Positions 18,400 through 25,951 of a stretch of 64,000 bases of DNA are shown piece after piece. Origin of the DNA: Pseudobdellovibrionaceae bacterium (GTDB taxonomy: Bacteria > Bdellovibrionota > Bdellovibrionia > Bdellovibrionales > JAMPXM01); NCBI GenBank assembly GCA_021463345.1, contig JAJTYM010000018.1, positions 1 through 64,000 of the forward strand, read 5' to 3'. A program made the position numbers and the translations under genes. Each line of letters starts with the position of its first letter. Positions within the stretch are counted from its first letter, which is position 1. The notes beneath the pieces were generated by a model. That model saw nothing but the letters and a program-made list of their open reading frames with translations, made no database searches and was not told where the DNA came from.

Positions 18400-18494
18400 G
18401 GCGTCTCCTCGATTCGGCCTGACTGCTCCTTGAGCCCTGTTCGAGATGGGGCCGCGTCGCGAAGGCCCGCCGGGACGCGGGAGGACGCCCTAAA
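18395..18494. repeat. Nested inverted repeat after the kinase gene
   Basis: Outer arms TTTAGGGCGTC(T)CCTC at 18395-18410 and GAGGACGCCCTAAA at 18481-18494 (14 pairs, one bulge). An inner stem CCGCGTC/GACGCGG (18452-18458 and 18474-18480) abuts the right outer arm. The left arm includes the kinase stop codon. There is no U-tract. It may be a structured RNA, a transcript-end structure or a small palindromic element. Confidence 0.55.
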
Positions 18495-18590
18495 GCTCGA
18501 CCTTCGGTTGTCCGAATATAACGGACGGGGAACGACGGCGCGGGCTGGGTGTTCGGTCGCCGTCTCAAATCGAGACATGAGGGCAGGGGT

Positions 18591-19355
18591 GTGGGCCCGA
18601 ACGAGAAGACGCGCAAAAAACAGCGTTCCTACACGGCTCCCGAGGGCCGGTTGCCCGCTGTTCAGACGGGGGACGACGCGCTCGAGGAACGGGCCCCGCG
18701 GGTCCCCCCGGCGGCGGGCTCTCAGGAGGCATCGTCGCCGTTCCCGGCCGAGCGCGAACGGAGCGACGAGCGCCGTCGCGTGGCTTTGTTCTTGATCTTC
18801 GCCGCCCTCCTTTTGGCCGTCGTCGCGTATTCGTTCGGTGGCCCGCACGGTCGAGAAAGCCGCAGCGAGGATCTTTCATCGATCGGCCGCGAGCGCACGG
18901 TCAGCGAGATCATCGGGAAGGGGAAGAAGAGTCGCCCGCGGACCTATGAGGAACGCGTGCGCGCGCACCGCGAGACGGTCGGCGCGAAGCTCAACCGCGA
19001 TCGCATCAAAGTTCAGTATGACAACCTGAACCTGCCGGTGCCGAATGGCGCGCGAAGCTCGGTGTTGAAAGACCCGGTGATGCCCGGTTTGCCCATGGAC
19101 GCGCAGAAAAACCAGTACGGTTCGCTGGTTCCGGAAGGTTCGCGGCCCGCGCGGCGCCTTGAGGACGAGGTGTACGGGCGCGTGCAGCTCGCGCGCGACC
19201 TCGACCGGTGGGAGATCGCCGCCCGCGAGGAATACATCCGGCAATTCAAGGCCAATGCCAGGGCGCATGGCTACGAAGTGTTCATCGACAAGGACTACAA
19301 CGTCGAATGGCAGCCCATCGAAGGCCGTGGGCCGCAAAGCGAAGTCGGTCGTTGA
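18591..19355 (+). CDS. Single-TM membrane protein of unknown function
   Basis: 254 residues from GTG 18591, chosen because GAGGG lies seven bases upstream; a GTG at 18549 lacks a site. A charged cytoplasmic N-terminus (about 65 residues) leads to one transmembrane helix (VALFLIFAALLLAVVAYSF). The rest, about 170 residues, is basic with predicted helices (LARDLDRWEIAAREEYIRQF). Not recognised. The topology (N-in, C-out) suggests a periplasmic domain attached to the inner membrane. A radC-like gene converges on it nine bases after the stop. Confidence 0.7.
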   Translation: MGPNEKTRKKQRSYTAPEGRLPAVQTGDDALEERAPRVPPAAGSQEASSPFPAERERSDERRRVALFLIFAALLLAVVAYSFGGPHGRESRSEDLSSIGRERTVSEIIGKGKKSRPRTYEERVRAHRETVGAKLNRDRIKVQYDNLNLPVPNGARSSVLKDPVMPGLPMDAQKNQYGSLVPEGSRPARRLEDEVYGRVQLARDLDRWEIAAREEYIRQFKANARAHGYEVFIDKDYNVEWQPIEGRGPQSEVGR

Positions 19356-19363
19356 GCGGATGC

Positions 19364-19750
19364 TCATCTCTCCGGGAACCGGCACCATCTCTTCCTCGCG
19401 AGGCTCGAAAACCCGTGGTTGGCCAGGATCAGGTGGTCCAGGATCGGGATTTCCATCAACAGTCCCGCCGCCACCAGTCGCTCGGTCAGGCGCAGGTCCT
19501 GGTCGGAGGCCATGAGATCCCCGCTCGGGTGGTTGTGGGCGATGAGCAACGTGCTCGCGTTCTCGAGGCAGGCGAAGCGGAAGATGTCGCGCGGATGGAC
19601 CTGGCAGCTGTCGACGGTGCCGCGGAAAAGCATCCGCGCGCGCAACAGCTCCTTCCTTGGTCCTAACGCCAGGGCCCAGAACTCCTCGGCGTCGGGTCGC
19701 AGAACCGGTTTCAGGAGGCGGTACGCGCGTTCGGCCGAGGTGATTTCCAT
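19364..19750 (-). CDS. Stand-alone RadC-type JAMM domain protein
   Basis: 128 residues matching only the C-terminal JAB/MPN metalloprotease-like domain of RadC: EFWALALGPRKELL, then the metal motif HNHPSGDLMASDQD (HxHPSG...SxxD) and ILDHLILANHGFSSL. RadC proteins are normally about 220 residues, with an N-terminal helix-hairpin-helix domain that is missing here. The reading frame does not continue upstream into anything like it. A TTG at 19768 would add six residues; the ATG is preferred. Function of the family is unclear; the old link to DNA repair was withdrawn. Confidence 0.82.
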   Translation of the reverse strand: MEITSAERAYRLLKPVLRPDAEEFWALALGPRKELLRARMLFRGTVDSCQVHPRDIFRFACLENASTLLIAHNHPSGDLMASDQDLRLTERLVAAGLLMEIPILDHLILANHGFSSLARKRWCRFPER

Positions 19751-19841
19751 GGTGGGCTTTCTGAGCAAGGCGCGGGCGCGCCGGGGGAGTGCGCGGTTTT
19801 TTTTTCACGCTCGGACCGGGCCGAGATGCGGGCGCCCGCCC

Positions 19842-19871
19842 TTGCCGCTCGGAAACTCCTGTGCGTATGAT
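19842..19871 (+). promoter_or_regulatory. lpoB sigma-70 promoter
   Basis: TTGCCG, 18 bp spacer, TATGAT (five of six matches). Transcription should begin near 19878, giving a leader of under 20 bases that contains AGGAG. Confidence 0.6.
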
Positions 19872-19888
19872 GGTTCTACGCACAGGAG
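19856..19888. promoter_or_regulatory. 12-bp perfect inverted repeat on the lpoB promoter
   Basis: CTCCTGTGCGTA - 9 bp - TACGCACAGGAG. The left arm and spacer cover the -10 element; the right arm covers the transcription start and ends in the lpoB Shine-Dalgarno. Placement fits a repressor operator. If transcription began upstream, the same dyad would form a hairpin hiding the ribosome site. Confidence 0.65.
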
Positions 19889-19894
19889 ATGGAT

Positions 19895-20497
19895 ATGACG
19901 AAGCGATTCCTCCCCGTTCTGCTCGGCGGCCTTTTGTTCGCGTCGGCTGGTTGCGGTCCGAAAGCGTTCGTGAAAGGCCAATACGACGAAGACGTCACCG
20001 CCGAGAACAACCTGAACGATCTCTGGTCGGAAACCGACATGCAGAAAATCGTCTCGGACCTCGTCGCGAGCATGATGAAGTCGCGCGCGATCGCGGGCGC
20101 CAAGAAGCCGCCGATCGTGATGGTCACGAAATTGCAAAACAAAACCGACGAGCACATCGACACGCAGTCGATCATGGACATGGTGCGCGTCGAGGTCCAA
20201 CGCGACGGGCGCGTCGCGTTCGTCGACAGAGAGGCCAGGGAGGACGTCGCTGGCGAGTACGAGTACCAGAATTCGGGCATGGTGAGCGACGAAACGAAAA
20301 AGGGGCCCGGGGGCCAGGTCGGCGCCGACTACATCATCAACGGCCGCCTTGACTCGATCGTCCAACAGGTCGGCAAGGACAAATCGGTGTATTACAAAGT
20401 CACGTTGAACCTCACCAACTTGCAAACCAACGTGATCTCCTGGTCCGACTATAAACAACTCCGCAAAAAGTACCGCAAACGGTCGATCGGTCTCTGA
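19895..20497 (+). CDS. lpoB: Penicillin-binding protein activator LpoB-like lipoprotein
   Basis: 200 residues. A lipoprotein signal ends in ASAGC. The mature domain matches LpoB/COG3417: NLNDLWSETDMQKIVSDLV, PPIVMVTKLQNKTDEHIDT, GADYIINGRL and YYKVTLNLTNLQT. In E. coli LpoB sits in the outer membrane and activates the peptidoglycan synthase PBP1B. ATG 19895 is chosen over ATG 19889 because AGGAG ends at 19888, so only the second ATG has workable spacing. It is followed after 38 bases by a COG3014 lipoprotein gene, a known companion of lpoB. The promoter carries a striking palindrome. Confidence 0.92.
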   Translation: MTKRFLPVLLGGLLFASAGCGPKAFVKGQYDEDVTAENNLNDLWSETDMQKIVSDLVASMMKSRAIAGAKKPPIVMVTKLQNKTDEHIDTQSIMDMVRVEVQRDGRVAFVDREAREDVAGEYEYQNSGMVSDETKKGPGGQVGADYIINGRLDSIVQQVGKDKSVYYKVTLNLTNLQTNVISWSDYKQLRKKYRKRSIGL

Positions 20498-20535
20498 TCG
20501 GCCTGCCGCTGGCGCCCGCGGAACGGCAGGCTCGA

Positions 20536-21831
20536 ATGGCTTTCGCCTTTTCTGGACAGCGCGAGCGACGGGCGGAAGGCCCGCGCTCGGCGTGGGCCTT
20601 CTGCTTGTCGCTCGCTCTCGCGTCGACCGGCTGCGCGACTTACCAAGGCAAGGTCTCCGAAGCTCGCGCGCTCATCGGGAGCCGTCAGGCCGAAAAAGCG
20701 ATCGAGGCGCTCGAGCCCCTGGCGAGCAAAGGCGGCGACGACCAACTCGTCTACATGCTCGATTACGGCGTCGCCTTGCAACAGGCCGGGCGCTTCAAGG
20801 AAAGCTCGAAAACCTTCGCCGCCGCCGAGCGGATTTCCGACATCCAGGACTACACGAGCCTCTCCAAGCAAGCCGCGTCTCTGTTGGCGTCGGAGGAAAT
20901 GGCCCAGTACAGGGGAGATGATTATGAAAAGGTCCTCATCAACGCGGTCAGCGCGATCAATTTCCTGATGATGAACGATCTCGAATCCGCGCTCGTCGAG
21001 GTGCGCCGGCTCAACAACAAGCTTCATCTCTACCGCTCTGAAGCCAAACGCCCCTACGAACAGAACCCGTTCGCTTTCTACCTGGGGGCGGTCATCTGGG
21101 AGGCCGACCGCAAGTACGACGACGCCTATATAGCCTACAAAAAAGCGTACGAGCTGATCCCGGACTACGCACCGTTGCGCGAAGACCTGGTCCGCGCGGC
21201 GATCCGCGCCCAGAGGCCCGACGACGTCGGGAAATGGAAGGCGCTGTTCCCCGAGGTGCGGGTCCGTCCGGAATGGACGGACCCGACGCTCGGCGAGCTC
21301 GTTTTCATCTATCAGCAGGGCTGGGGCCCGCGCAAAACCCTCAACCCCCAAAGCCCGCGCTTTCCGAAGCTGAGCCCGGTCAGTTCCCTCACGACCCGCG
21401 CCAGGATCGAGATCGCGCCCGTCGCGGAGGGAGCGAAGGCCGCGCGGTCCGCGGACACCCATGAGATCTTCAGCGTGCGTGACGTCGCGATCAAAACGCT
21501 CAACGACCAATACGGCGCGCTCATCGCAAAGCGCGTCGCCGGCGTCGCGGCCAAGGCCGTCGTCGCCGACCAGATCCGCCAGAAGAACCAAGCGCTCGGC
21601 GACGTCGCGTGGCTGGTGATGAAATTTTCCGATCGCGCGGACTTGCGGCAATGGTCGACCCTGCCCGAGACGTTTCAGATCGCGCGCGCGTATTTGAAGG
21701 CCGGGAAATACTCCGTTGGAGCCAAAGGCTTGTCGTCCAGCGGCGCAGAAAGCGGCGAGGACATGGAGTCGCGCGAGGTTGACGTCAGGGCCGGCCGGAA
21801 AACCTTCCTGACCTGGCGTTCATTCCGCTGA
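20536..21831 (+). CDS. COG3014-type TPR-like lipoprotein
   Basis: 431 residues: a signal peptide with an unusually long basic n-region, lipobox ASTGC, then helical repeats (ARALIGSRQAEKAIEALEPL, YMLDYGVALQQAGRFKESSK, AFYLGAVIWEADRKYDDAYI). The C-terminal half carries WGPRKTLNP and DRADLRQWSTLPETFQIAR, which I associate with COG3014, a family often found beside lpoB. Its exact role is unknown. A strong hairpin sits inside the signal-peptide codons. Its last four codons overlap the convergent beta-barrel gene by 12 bases. Confidence 0.85.
   Translation: MAFAFSGQRERRAEGPRSAWAFCLSLALASTGCATYQGKVSEARALIGSRQAEKAIEALEPLASKGGDDQLVYMLDYGVALQQAGRFKESSKTFAAAERISDIQDYTSLSKQAASLLASEEMAQYRGDDYEKVLINAVSAINFLMMNDLESALVEVRRLNNKLHLYRSEAKRPYEQNPFAFYLGAVIWEADRKYDDAYIAYKKAYELIPDYAPLREDLVRAAIRAQRPDDVGKWKALFPEVRVRPEWTDPTLGELVFIYQQGWGPRKTLNPQSPRFPKLSPVSSLTTRARIEIAPVAEGAKAARSADTHEIFSVRDVAIKTLNDQYGALIAKRVAGVAAKAVVADQIRQKNQALGDVAWLVMKFSDRADLRQWSTLPETFQIARAYLKAGKYSVGAKGLSSSGAESGEDMESREVDVRAGRKTFLTWRSFR
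20562..20589 (+). repeat. Strong hairpin within signal-peptide codons
   Basis: CGAGCG(A)CGGGC - GGAAG - GCCCGCGCTCG: 11 pairs with one bulged A, starting 26 bases into the COG3014 lipoprotein reading frame. Confidence 0.6.
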
Positions 21832-22371
21832 GTCGAAGGCGTAGAGGAGCCGCAGCAGCACCGTGACGCTGTCGTCGACCGTCGTCACATCGACGCCGTT
21901 CACCCGGGTTTTCCCTTCGAACGCGAGGTTGTAGCGCGCCTGCAGGCCAACCGTCAGTTTGGCGGTCAGTTCGAAGTCCCAACCGCCGCCCGCGTAGAGA
22001 CCGAAACCGTCGCCGGTGATTCCGGCCGCTTTGATTTTATTGCTGATGAACGCGACGCCTGCGGACAAATTGGGGTAGGCGGCCCGGTAGTCGCCAAGGT
22101 AATAGTTCGCGCCGACGCTGACTTCATTGTGGTTGACGTCGGTGTGCGAACTCGCCAGATAGGCCGCTTCGAGCGCGAGGTTCTCGGCCGTGTACAAGCC
22201 TCCAGTCACGCCCATCCCAACGCTGTTGGCGTCGGCATCGGCGACGTCGCCGAGCAGGCTGACTTGGCCGGCGAGAAGGCCCAGGCGGAACGTGCCGTTG
22301 CCTTTGGCGGATGCCGGGGAAACCGAGACGAGGAGGGCGATCGGGATGAGGAGGGCGGCGAAATGGTTCAT
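21820..22371 (-). CDS. Outer-membrane beta-barrel protein
   Basis: 183 residues with a signal peptide ending PASA-KG and a mature part of about 160 residues with alternating hydrophobic strands (FRLGLLAGQVSLLGDV, NALEAAYLA-type strands, LTVGLQARYNLAF, SVTVLLRLLYAF). The size fits an eight-stranded OmpA/OmpX-like barrel. No peptidoglycan-binding domain. The last aromatic residue is four positions from the end rather than terminal. AGGAGG lies at ideal spacing to the ATG. Transcribed leftward, 30 bp after a strong terminator. Confidence 0.8.
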   Translation of the reverse strand: MNHFAALLIPIALLVSVSPASAKGNGTFRLGLLAGQVSLLGDVADADANSVGMGVTGGLYTAENLALEAAYLASSHTDVNHNEVSVGANYYLGDYRAAYPNLSAGVAFISNKIKAAGITGDGFGLYAGGGWDFELTAKLTVGLQARYNLAFEGKTRVNGVDVTTVDDSVTVLLRLLYAFDSAE

Positions 22372-22400
22372 TGAACCTCCTTGAGTCGAGGCACGAGAAT

Positions 22401-22431
22401 AAAAAAACCCCGGTCGATTGACCAGGGTTTT
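22401..22431 (-). terminator. Intrinsic terminator just upstream of the barrel gene
   Basis: Read leftward: AAAACCCTGGTC-AATC-GACCGGGGTTTTTTT, an eight-plus-four pair stem with one mismatch and seven Ts. It sits 30 bp before the barrel start codon and overlaps a possible promoter for that gene (TGGTCA, 17 bp, TATTCT). Confidence 0.75.
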
Positions 22432-22500
22432 GACTTAAACGCGCGGGTTGCTGCGCGCGCCGCTCTTCCGACTTCCCCAGCCGACTCGTGGCTTCGGCTG

Positions 22501-22548
22501 AAAAACCACCCATGAGTCCGGCGGGAGGTTCGGACTCATGCGGGGTGG
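22501..22548 (-). terminator. Intrinsic terminator of the PhaR-like gene
   Basis: Read leftward: a perfect 10-bp stem CATGAGTCCG / CGGACTCATG with a 10-base loop, extended by CCACC/GGTGG, followed by five Ts, starting four bases after the stop codon. Confidence 0.8.
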
Positions 22549-22551
22549 AGG

Positions 22552-23115
22552 TCAGTTGTTCAGGCTTTTATTGGAGTTCGGGAGGCTGGGAGTCGCGTCG
22601 TCGAACTTCTGGTTGGCGCCGCTGTTGAGTTCAGCCGATTCGGCCGCGGCTTTGGCGACGCGATTTTCCAGAGTCTGTTTCATATCGTCATAAGACGACT
22701 TGACGGCGTTGCTGTCCACCACCGGGGCGGCGTGAACGGCTTGAGCCTGGGCGTAATCTTTCGGGAACGCGCCCAATTTGGCGAGATAGCTCGAGATCGA
22801 GCCGTTCGCGTTCTGGATGATTTCGCGGAGCGTGAAGAGCGGAGCGTAAATCGAAGCTTTTTTCTCGGCTTCGAAGATGATCTGCGTCAACGTGGCCGCC
22901 GTGATGTCGTTTTTGGTTTTGTTGTCGATGACCACGACGTCTTCGTTGGTGCGAATCATTTTCGCGATATCGTCGAGGGTCACGTAGCAGCTCTGCTGAG
23001 TGTCGTAGAGCTTGCGATTCTGGTAGCGCTTGATGATTTTGGTTTTTGCGCCTGCTTTGGTGACGGTCGTTTCACCGTTTTGACCGATGCCTTGATTGAT
23101 CAAATTGCCTCCCAT
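22552..23115 (-). CDS. PhaR-type polyhydroxyalkanoate accumulation regulator
   Basis: 187 residues. Residues about 25-88 match the PhaR DNA-binding domain (KIIKRYQNRKLYDTQQSCYV, TLDDIAKMIR, VVIDNKTKNDITAATLTQII). The C-terminal half is a low-complexity helical region rich in Ala, Ser and Asn. PhaR proteins repress phasin and PHA genes and sense polymer granules, but no PHA synthesis gene is in the window, so the role here may be different. ATG 23115 lacks a good Shine-Dalgarno. GGGAGG lies just inside, ahead of TTG 23103, which would remove four residues and may be the true start. Confidence 0.88.
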   Translation of the reverse strand: MGGNLINQGIGQNGETTVTKAGAKTKIIKRYQNRKLYDTQQSCYVTLDDIAKMIRTNEDVVVIDNKTKNDITAATLTQIIFEAEKKASIYAPLFTLREIIQNANGSISSYLAKLGAFPKDYAQAQAVHAAPVVDSNAVKSSYDDMKQTLENRVAKAAAESAELNSGANQKFDDATPSLPNSNKSLNN

Positions 23116-23429
23116 TCGAAAGAGCTCAAGTTTAATTCGGATGCTGGGGACATCGACTCCCGGGTCCAGTCAAAGTGCCGGTATTCTGATGTTTTAGACC
23201 CCAACAGCCACTTAGAGTCCTGCGTCGGAGGGAACTTAGTACCGTCCGCCACGGCCTGTCAAGCGACCTGAGAAGTGAACAAAAATAATTGAAAAAGGCG
23301 ATTTCGCGCTCTTCTGGCGCTGTTTTTGTGAGTCTATGACACGCTCCCGCGGTTAGTTGTGAACATTTGTAACTTAAGTTTCAGGCAGTCCTTGCCGAAA
23401 GTATTGAAAGCGGCGGGCGAGGACTCTGA
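23116..23429. other. Divergent intergenic region
   Basis: 314 bases, AT-richer than surroundings, between the PhaR-like gene and a rightward gene. It holds the small palindrome AACTTAAGTT (23371-23380) and a GCGC hairpin followed by TTTTT (about 23307-23327). I could not identify a convincing -35/-10 pair on either strand. Confidence 0.4.
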
Positions 23430-23951
23430 GTGTCGCATAAAATTAAGCAAAAACAAGCGTTTGGGACTTTCGATCTGGTGGCCATGATGGCTCTTGGAAG
23501 CGCCGTGGTCCTCATCTGTGGGACAATCGTCGGAGCCGCGCTTCAGGACGATCGTCCTAAACGAGCACAACTCGGCGCCGAAGCGCTCGCTCACCAGATG
23601 ATCGCCGGGGGTTTCGGACCGGCGATCCCAGAGCGGGCAGATGAAGAGTTTGCAGCGGCGCCGAAAAGCGGCGATCGCGGACCGGCGTCCGTGGGTGTTC
23701 CGATAAATGACAGTGCTCGGGCATTCAATTCGTTTGAAGGCGTCATGGGAAGGGATCCCTGGGGTCGTCCATACCGTTACAAACTGCTTCGCTCGAGCGA
23801 CGGCCAGCCCGTTCGCATTCTCGTCTGGTCGGAAGGGCCGAACGAGCGGTCCGACACCAGGTCCAGCGAGTTCGACATCGCTTTGTCCGCGCCCCGCGGG
23901 TCGATCCGGTTCGGCGGTGACGACATCGGTTTCGTTTTCCGAAAGAACTGA
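23430..23951 (+). CDS. Pseudopilin-like (GspG-related) membrane-anchored protein
   Basis: 173 residues from GTG 23430. One N-terminal hydrophobic helix (FDLVAMMALGSAVVLICGTIVGA) precedes a soluble domain whose centre, GRDPWGRPYRYKLL with ILVWSEGPNE downstream, closely resembles the C-terminal part of major pseudopilins (DPWGxPY...SxGPDG). A prepilin peptidase site (G-FTLxE) is not evident, so it may be a derived relative rather than a working pseudopilin. No other secretion genes are adjacent. Assignment by motif only. Confidence 0.65.
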   Translation: MSHKIKQKQAFGTFDLVAMMALGSAVVLICGTIVGAALQDDRPKRAQLGAEALAHQMIAGGFGPAIPERADEEFAAAPKSGDRGPASVGVPINDSARAFNSFEGVMGRDPWGRPYRYKLLRSSDGQPVRILVWSEGPNERSDTRSSEFDIALSAPRGSIRFGGDDIGFVFRKN

Positions 23952-24097
23952 CCCTTCCGACTCCCTCCGCTCGCGCCCGAGGTCCAGTTCGTTTCTCGAA
24001 CGCCCCGTTTTGCGACTCTCTCGTCAAGGGATCCCGTTCTTTTGCCGATCCGTACGACAAGGTTCTTTCGAAGATGAAGGCGGCCTGAAAGGTGCTT

Positions 24098-25951
24098 ATG
24101 CCCCGTACGATTCTGCAGATCGTCCTGATGACGGCTACGGTCATGGTCGGCGCCGGCTGCGCGACGAGCCCGTTGATCAGCGGCGACGTTTTCCGGGAAT
24201 CGTCCTCCGATGTCGCCAACCGCGCGCCGGGCGCTTTGAGCGTTCCGCAGGAGGCGGCCACCGGAGAGCGGATCGACCCGCTGCAGATGCGCGTGCAGGC
24301 CGATTACCATTTCGCGCTCGGGGAGTCGTACAGCCTCGAAGGCAACGGCGCCCGCGCCATCGAGGAGTACAAGCTCACCCTCGTGTACGATCCGCGGTCG
24401 GCGGTCGTGCGCCAGCGGCTCGCGCGCGAGTACGTCACGCAGGGCTTGATCAGCGAGGCGATGGAGCAAGCCAAGCTCGCCGTCGAGTATGACCCGAAAC
24501 TCGTCGAGGCGCACATGCTCCTGGGCGGCCTGTACTCGGCTCTCAAGATGTACGGCGAGGCGATGGAGGCTTACCGCAGGGTTCTGGGGCTCAGCCCCGA
24601 CCACCCGGACGCGCCTTTGTTCATCGGCGCGATCTACGCCGAGCAAAAACGATATCCTGACGCGCTCGCGCAATTCGAGGCGCTCGCCAGGAACAAGGGC
24701 AACCGTTCGCCTCACGTCGCATGGTACTACGTCGGCCGCATCCAGCTCGAAGAAGGCAGGGAAGGCGCCTCGGAGCGCGCAGAAAAGGCTTTCTTGAACG
24801 CCCTCGACGCGAAGCCGGGGTTCGTCGACGCGACTCTCGCGCTCGGCCAGGTTTACGAATCGCGCAACAACCGCGCTCGGGCCAAGCAGCTCTACAGGAA
24901 CCACCAGGAGAAGAGCGGCCCCGACGCCGGCGTCGCCGACGCCCTCGGCCGCCTGCACCTCGAGGACGAAGAGCTCGACAAGGCCTTCGAGCAGTACGAG
25001 GTCATCGAGGCCCGCGACGGCGAAGACCTCAACGTGAAGGTCAAAATGGCCTTCATCCTCATCGAGAAGAAGAAATTCAACGAAGCGATCCTCAAACTCG
25101 AGGAGATCCTCGCGCGCGCGCCGCATTCCGACAAGATCCGCTTCTACCTCGGCGCCGTGTACGAGGAGATCAAGGATTACAAGGGCGCCATCGCGCAGTT
25201 CGCGAGGATCCCCGTTGGCTCGTCGTACTACGCCGAAGGCGTCATCCATTCGGCGTACCTGCACAAGCTCGGCGGCGACCACGAGAGCGCGGTGAGGGCG
25301 ATCGAGGCGGGCATCCGCAACCAGCCCGAGCATCCGCAGTTTTACGCCCTCTACGCGTCCTTCCTCGACGACCTCAAGGAGTACGAGAAGGGCGTCAGGA
25401 TGCTCGAGGGCGCGGTGCTGAAGTTCCCCGAGCACGCGCAGCTCCACTTTTTCCTCGGATCGATGCAGGACCGCTTGGGCGCCGCCGACAAAACCGTGCG
25501 ATCGATGAGGAAAGTGCTCGAGATCGACGCCAACCACGTCCAGGCGCTCAACTTCCTCGCTTACACCTACGCCGAGCAGAACAAGGAGCTCGACGAGGCG
25601 GAGGCGATGGTGCGGCGCGCGCTCGAGCTTCAGCCGAACGACGGCTACATCCTCGACACTCTCGGCTGGGTTTTGTTCAAAAAAGGCGATACGGCCGAAG
25701 CCGTGAAGGCGCTCGAAGCGGCGTATAAAGCGCAACCCGGCGAAAGCGTGATTGCCGAGCACCTCGGCGACGCCTACTATAAACTCCAGCTTCCCGAAAA
25801 GGCGAAGCGGATGTATCAACGTGCCGCCGAGACCGAGACAAATGACGCCAACGCGCGCAAGATCCGCAACAAGATCGTTTCCATCGACCAACAGCAACAA
25901 ACCGTCGGTTTGCCGGGGCCGAACGCGCGCCGGCCCGCGAGCGAGAAGTAA
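24098..25951 (+). CDS. TPR-repeat lipoprotein
   Basis: 617 residues. A lipoprotein signal ends in VGAGC, and about 12 tetratricopeptide repeats run from residue 70 to 590 (for example ALGESYSLEGNGARAIEEYK, GGLYSALKMYGEAMEAYRRV, LGWVLFKKGDTAEAVKALEA). Such proteins are scaffolds on the periplasmic face of the outer membrane. ATG 24098 fits AAAGG at five bases; the GTG two codons earlier does not. The 3' end overlaps or abuts a LolB-like lipoprotein gene. The same pair, TPR protein plus LolB/DUF4292-like protein, is common in several proteobacteria and suggests a shared lipoprotein-sorting or envelope role. Confidence 0.88.
   Translation: MPRTILQIVLMTATVMVGAGCATSPLISGDVFRESSSDVANRAPGALSVPQEAATGERIDPLQMRVQADYHFALGESYSLEGNGARAIEEYKLTLVYDPRSAVVRQRLAREYVTQGLISEAMEQAKLAVEYDPKLVEAHMLLGGLYSALKMYGEAMEAYRRVLGLSPDHPDAPLFIGAIYAEQKRYPDALAQFEALARNKGNRSPHVAWYYVGRIQLEEGREGASERAEKAFLNALDAKPGFVDATLALGQVYESRNNRARAKQLYRNHQEKSGPDAGVADALGRLHLEDEELDKAFEQYEVIEARDGEDLNVKVKMAFILIEKKKFNEAILKLEEILARAPHSDKIRFYLGAVYEEIKDYKGAIAQFARIPVGSSYYAEGVIHSAYLHKLGGDHESAVRAIEAGIRNQPEHPQFYALYASFLDDLKEYEKGVRMLEGAVLKFPEHAQLHFFLGSMQDRLGAADKTVRSMRKVLEIDANHVQALNFLAYTYAEQNKELDEAEAMVRRALELQPNDGYILDTLGWVLFKKGDTAEAVKALEAAYKAQPGESVIAEHLGDAYYKLQLPEKAKRMYQRAAETETNDANARKIRNKIVSIDQQQQTVGLPGPNARRPASEK

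Noticed and set aside
23777-25900. A 707-codon open frame antisense to the TPR lipoprotein gene
   Set aside because: Shadow of the TPR repeats on the other strand; no recognisable domain or start signal.
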